64,000 bases of DNA from NCBI GenBank assembly GCA_036984305.1, contig BQWY01000001.1:2749501-2813500 (forward strand). Reading direction: 5' to 3'. Below, one piece after another: positions 62,846 through 64,000 of the stretch. Origin of the DNA: Nitrospira sp. GTDB lineage: Bacteria; Nitrospirota; Nitrospiria; Nitrospirales; Nitrospiraceae. The notes under the pieces were generated by a model. That model saw only the letters and a list, made by a program, of their open reading frames with translations. It did no database searches and was not told where the DNA came from. Made by a program: the position numbers and the translations under genes. The number at the start of each line of letters is the position of its first letter. The stretch's first letter is position 1.

Positions 62846-64000
62846 CTAGACTTCCTGGGACGGCTGGAGCCAGCCCGGCGCCTTGGCTGGAGTCCGAATT
62901 TCCCTTTCCATCGATGGATAGCTCCGCTCGCTTAACCAGAACACGACGAGCACGGCCGCCCAGAAGACCACCATATTCAGCGTGACCATTTTGGCGGCAA
63001 AGCCCAATGTCGGCGTGAAGGACCACGGCGATACATCCTGCATCACCTCGCTCACGTGCCAGGCTAATCGGCCAGACGAACGAATGTATCCCATGAGTCC
63101 CATCACCCAGGTGAATGACGCAGCAATGGCGAATAGGCCGACCATTCCGCGATCGGTCATGCGCCCCCAGTGGACGGGTCCATGAACTTCGGCACCTCTC
63201 AACATCATCCGATTCACCAGCAGCCCGCCCATCACCACCGTTAGCGTCGTCCATGCCTGGGGCCCCGAGAGTCCAACACGGACGCTGGCGGGCACATAGA
63301 ATCCATACACCGATAGCCACAGAATGTGAGCCATTCCGGCTAGGAATAACACTCCAAGCACAATGTTCCCTTCACGCTGCCATGGGATGCGAAGCGTTCG
63401 ATTCGCACGCCGGTAAAAGATAAAGCTCAGTGCCGTCATACAGATCATCAGATTGACGGCGCCATTCTTGGCAGACATGACCCCATAATTTCCAACGACC
63501 GGATGCTGTGCACCGCCCATGGCCTTGACTTCACTGCCTGACATCAGCACGGTGTGCGGCGTCAACCAGACCATGACCGCCAACATCAACCCCCAGACGA
63601 GATACTGGGTGTACGGTACATATCGCTCTCCGCCTTGCAACCGCGCCAGGCTTTGCCACAAATAATAGTTGATGCCAAGAAAGAGAGATCCAATAAGGAG
63701 CGCCTGAACGACAAACAGCCAGGTCAGGAGACCACCCATCATCGTCACGCCCATGCTTTGACGCCAGGCATAGACGGATCGCATCAACCAATATCCGGCA
63801 AACGGCATCGGCAACAGCGCGCAGACCGTCACGAACAAGAAGATGTAGCCCACCCAGTCGTAGTACGCTCGCTCCTCCAGCGATTTGGAGGACAGAAATC
63901 GAAAAGAAGCGTAAGCAAGCACGACCGCGCCGCCGGACATGATATCCGCCAGGAACCGATGGACATTGAGGGGATTCCACAAGGCGGAATGGAGCAAGTG
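62846..64000 (-). CDS. Second cytochrome bd-like oxidase homologue, N-terminus outside the window
   Basis: The open frame reaches the window end, so about 384 C-terminal residues are seen. They match the C-terminal half of the protein at 57207-59156 segment by segment (HSALWNPLNVHRFLADI, FAGYWLMRSVYAWRQSMG, HTVLMSGSEVKAMGGAQH, WVMGLMGYIRSSGRLAWH), without gaps of note. All conserved His residues in the shared motifs are kept, so it is likely functional. It heads an operon with DUF3047, a glycine-rich membrane protein and two SUMF1 proteins, unlike the first copy, which sits with cytochromes c. Confidence 0.82.
   Translation of the reverse strand, partial: HLLHSALWNPLNVHRFLADIMSGGAVVLAYASFRFLSSKSLEERAYYDWVGYIFLFVTVCALLPMPFAGYWLMRSVYAWRQSMGVTMMGGLLTWLFVVQALLIGSLFLGINYYLWQSLARLQGGERYVPYTQYLVWGLMLAVMVWLTPHTVLMSGSEVKAMGGAQHPVVGNYGVMSAKNGAVNLMICMTALSFIFYRRANRTLRIPWQREGNIVLGVLFLAGMAHILWLSVYGFYVPASVRVGLSGPQAWTTLTVVMGGLLVNRMMLRGAEVHGPVHWGRMTDRGMVGLFAIAASFTWVMGLMGYIRSSGRLAWHVSEVMQDVSPWSFTPTLGFAAKMVTLNMVVFWAAVLVVFWLSERSYPSMEREIRTPAKAPGWLQPSQEV

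Noticed and set aside
1-64000. CRISPR arrays, insertion sequences, att sites, tRNA and rRNA genes
   Set aside because: I scanned for regular repeats, transposase or integrase motifs and tRNA-like cloverleaf arms and saw none that I could support.

Overview
The window looks like a chromosomal segment of a Nitrospira-type bacterium (phylum Nitrospirota), probably a nitrite oxidiser. The assignment is inferred from gene content. There are two NxrC-like heme-b proteins, a TorD/NarJ-type chaperone, a gene set built around a multi-spanning cytochrome bd-like oxidase homologue with several cytochromes c, a K+-insensitive H+-pyrophosphatase, an SmbP-type histidine-rich protein and a UBact/Pup-like ubiquitin-like protein ending in GGE. 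I see no amo or hao genes, no rRNA, tRNA, CRISPR array, transposase or prophage, so this is mostly core chromosome.

Layout. (1) 1-8.5 kb: the end of a TolC-type efflux protein, then a tight CPBP / RNase Z-like / small membrane protein operon, a lone DUF2235 protein, a chimeric cytochrome c and a UvrA-family ATPase. (2) 8.5-18.5 kb: housekeeping and small accessory genes on both strands (YqgE, nitrilase, SmbP, two-domain rhodanese, histone-deacetylase fold amidohydrolase, TPR, PepF, a Fur-controlled Bfd-like ferredoxin, an exported flavodoxin, a zinc ribbon, DUF192). (3) 18.5-26 kb: rel/spoT, recJ, UBact, hppA and a poorly coding gap. (4) 26-40 kb, almost all on the minus strand: two tandem pentaheme cytochromes, a PDZ protein, a short NxrC paralogue, an NHL protein, TatA, a TPR protein, a polytopic membrane protein, a radical SAM protein, NxrC with its own terminator, the TorD-like chaperone with a strong promoter, a TAT-type ferredoxin and a HExxH protein. 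This looks like an accessory and assembly block for a periplasmic molybdoenzyme such as nitrite oxidoreductase. (5) 40-46 kb: a WD40 protein and a large sensor kinase / sigma-54 activator pair. (6) 46-53 kb: secF, secD, yajC, tgt, argS, mobA. (7) 53-64 kb: a respiratory operon (40-aa membrane protein, 67-aa membrane protein, bd-like oxidase homologue, three cytochrome c membrane proteins) ending in a clear terminator. A second operon follows, starting with a second bd-like paralogue that runs off the window and carrying DUF3047 and two SUMF1-fold proteins.

How the genes work together (inference). Electrons from nitrite oxidation would pass through NxrC-type heme b and cytochromes c to the bd-like putative terminal oxidase. 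TatA, TorD, SecDF/YajC and the TPR, NHL and SUMF1 proteins would help export and assemble this periplasmic and membrane machinery. The pyrophosphatase adds proton motive force.

The observations most worth following are the unlinked UBact gene, the two bd-like gene sets with their tiny membrane proteins, SUMF1-fold proteins without the catalytic cysteines, the LPP20/SmpA-like/cytochrome c chimera, and a promoter-bearing small gene at 59.7 kb that appears frameshifted.
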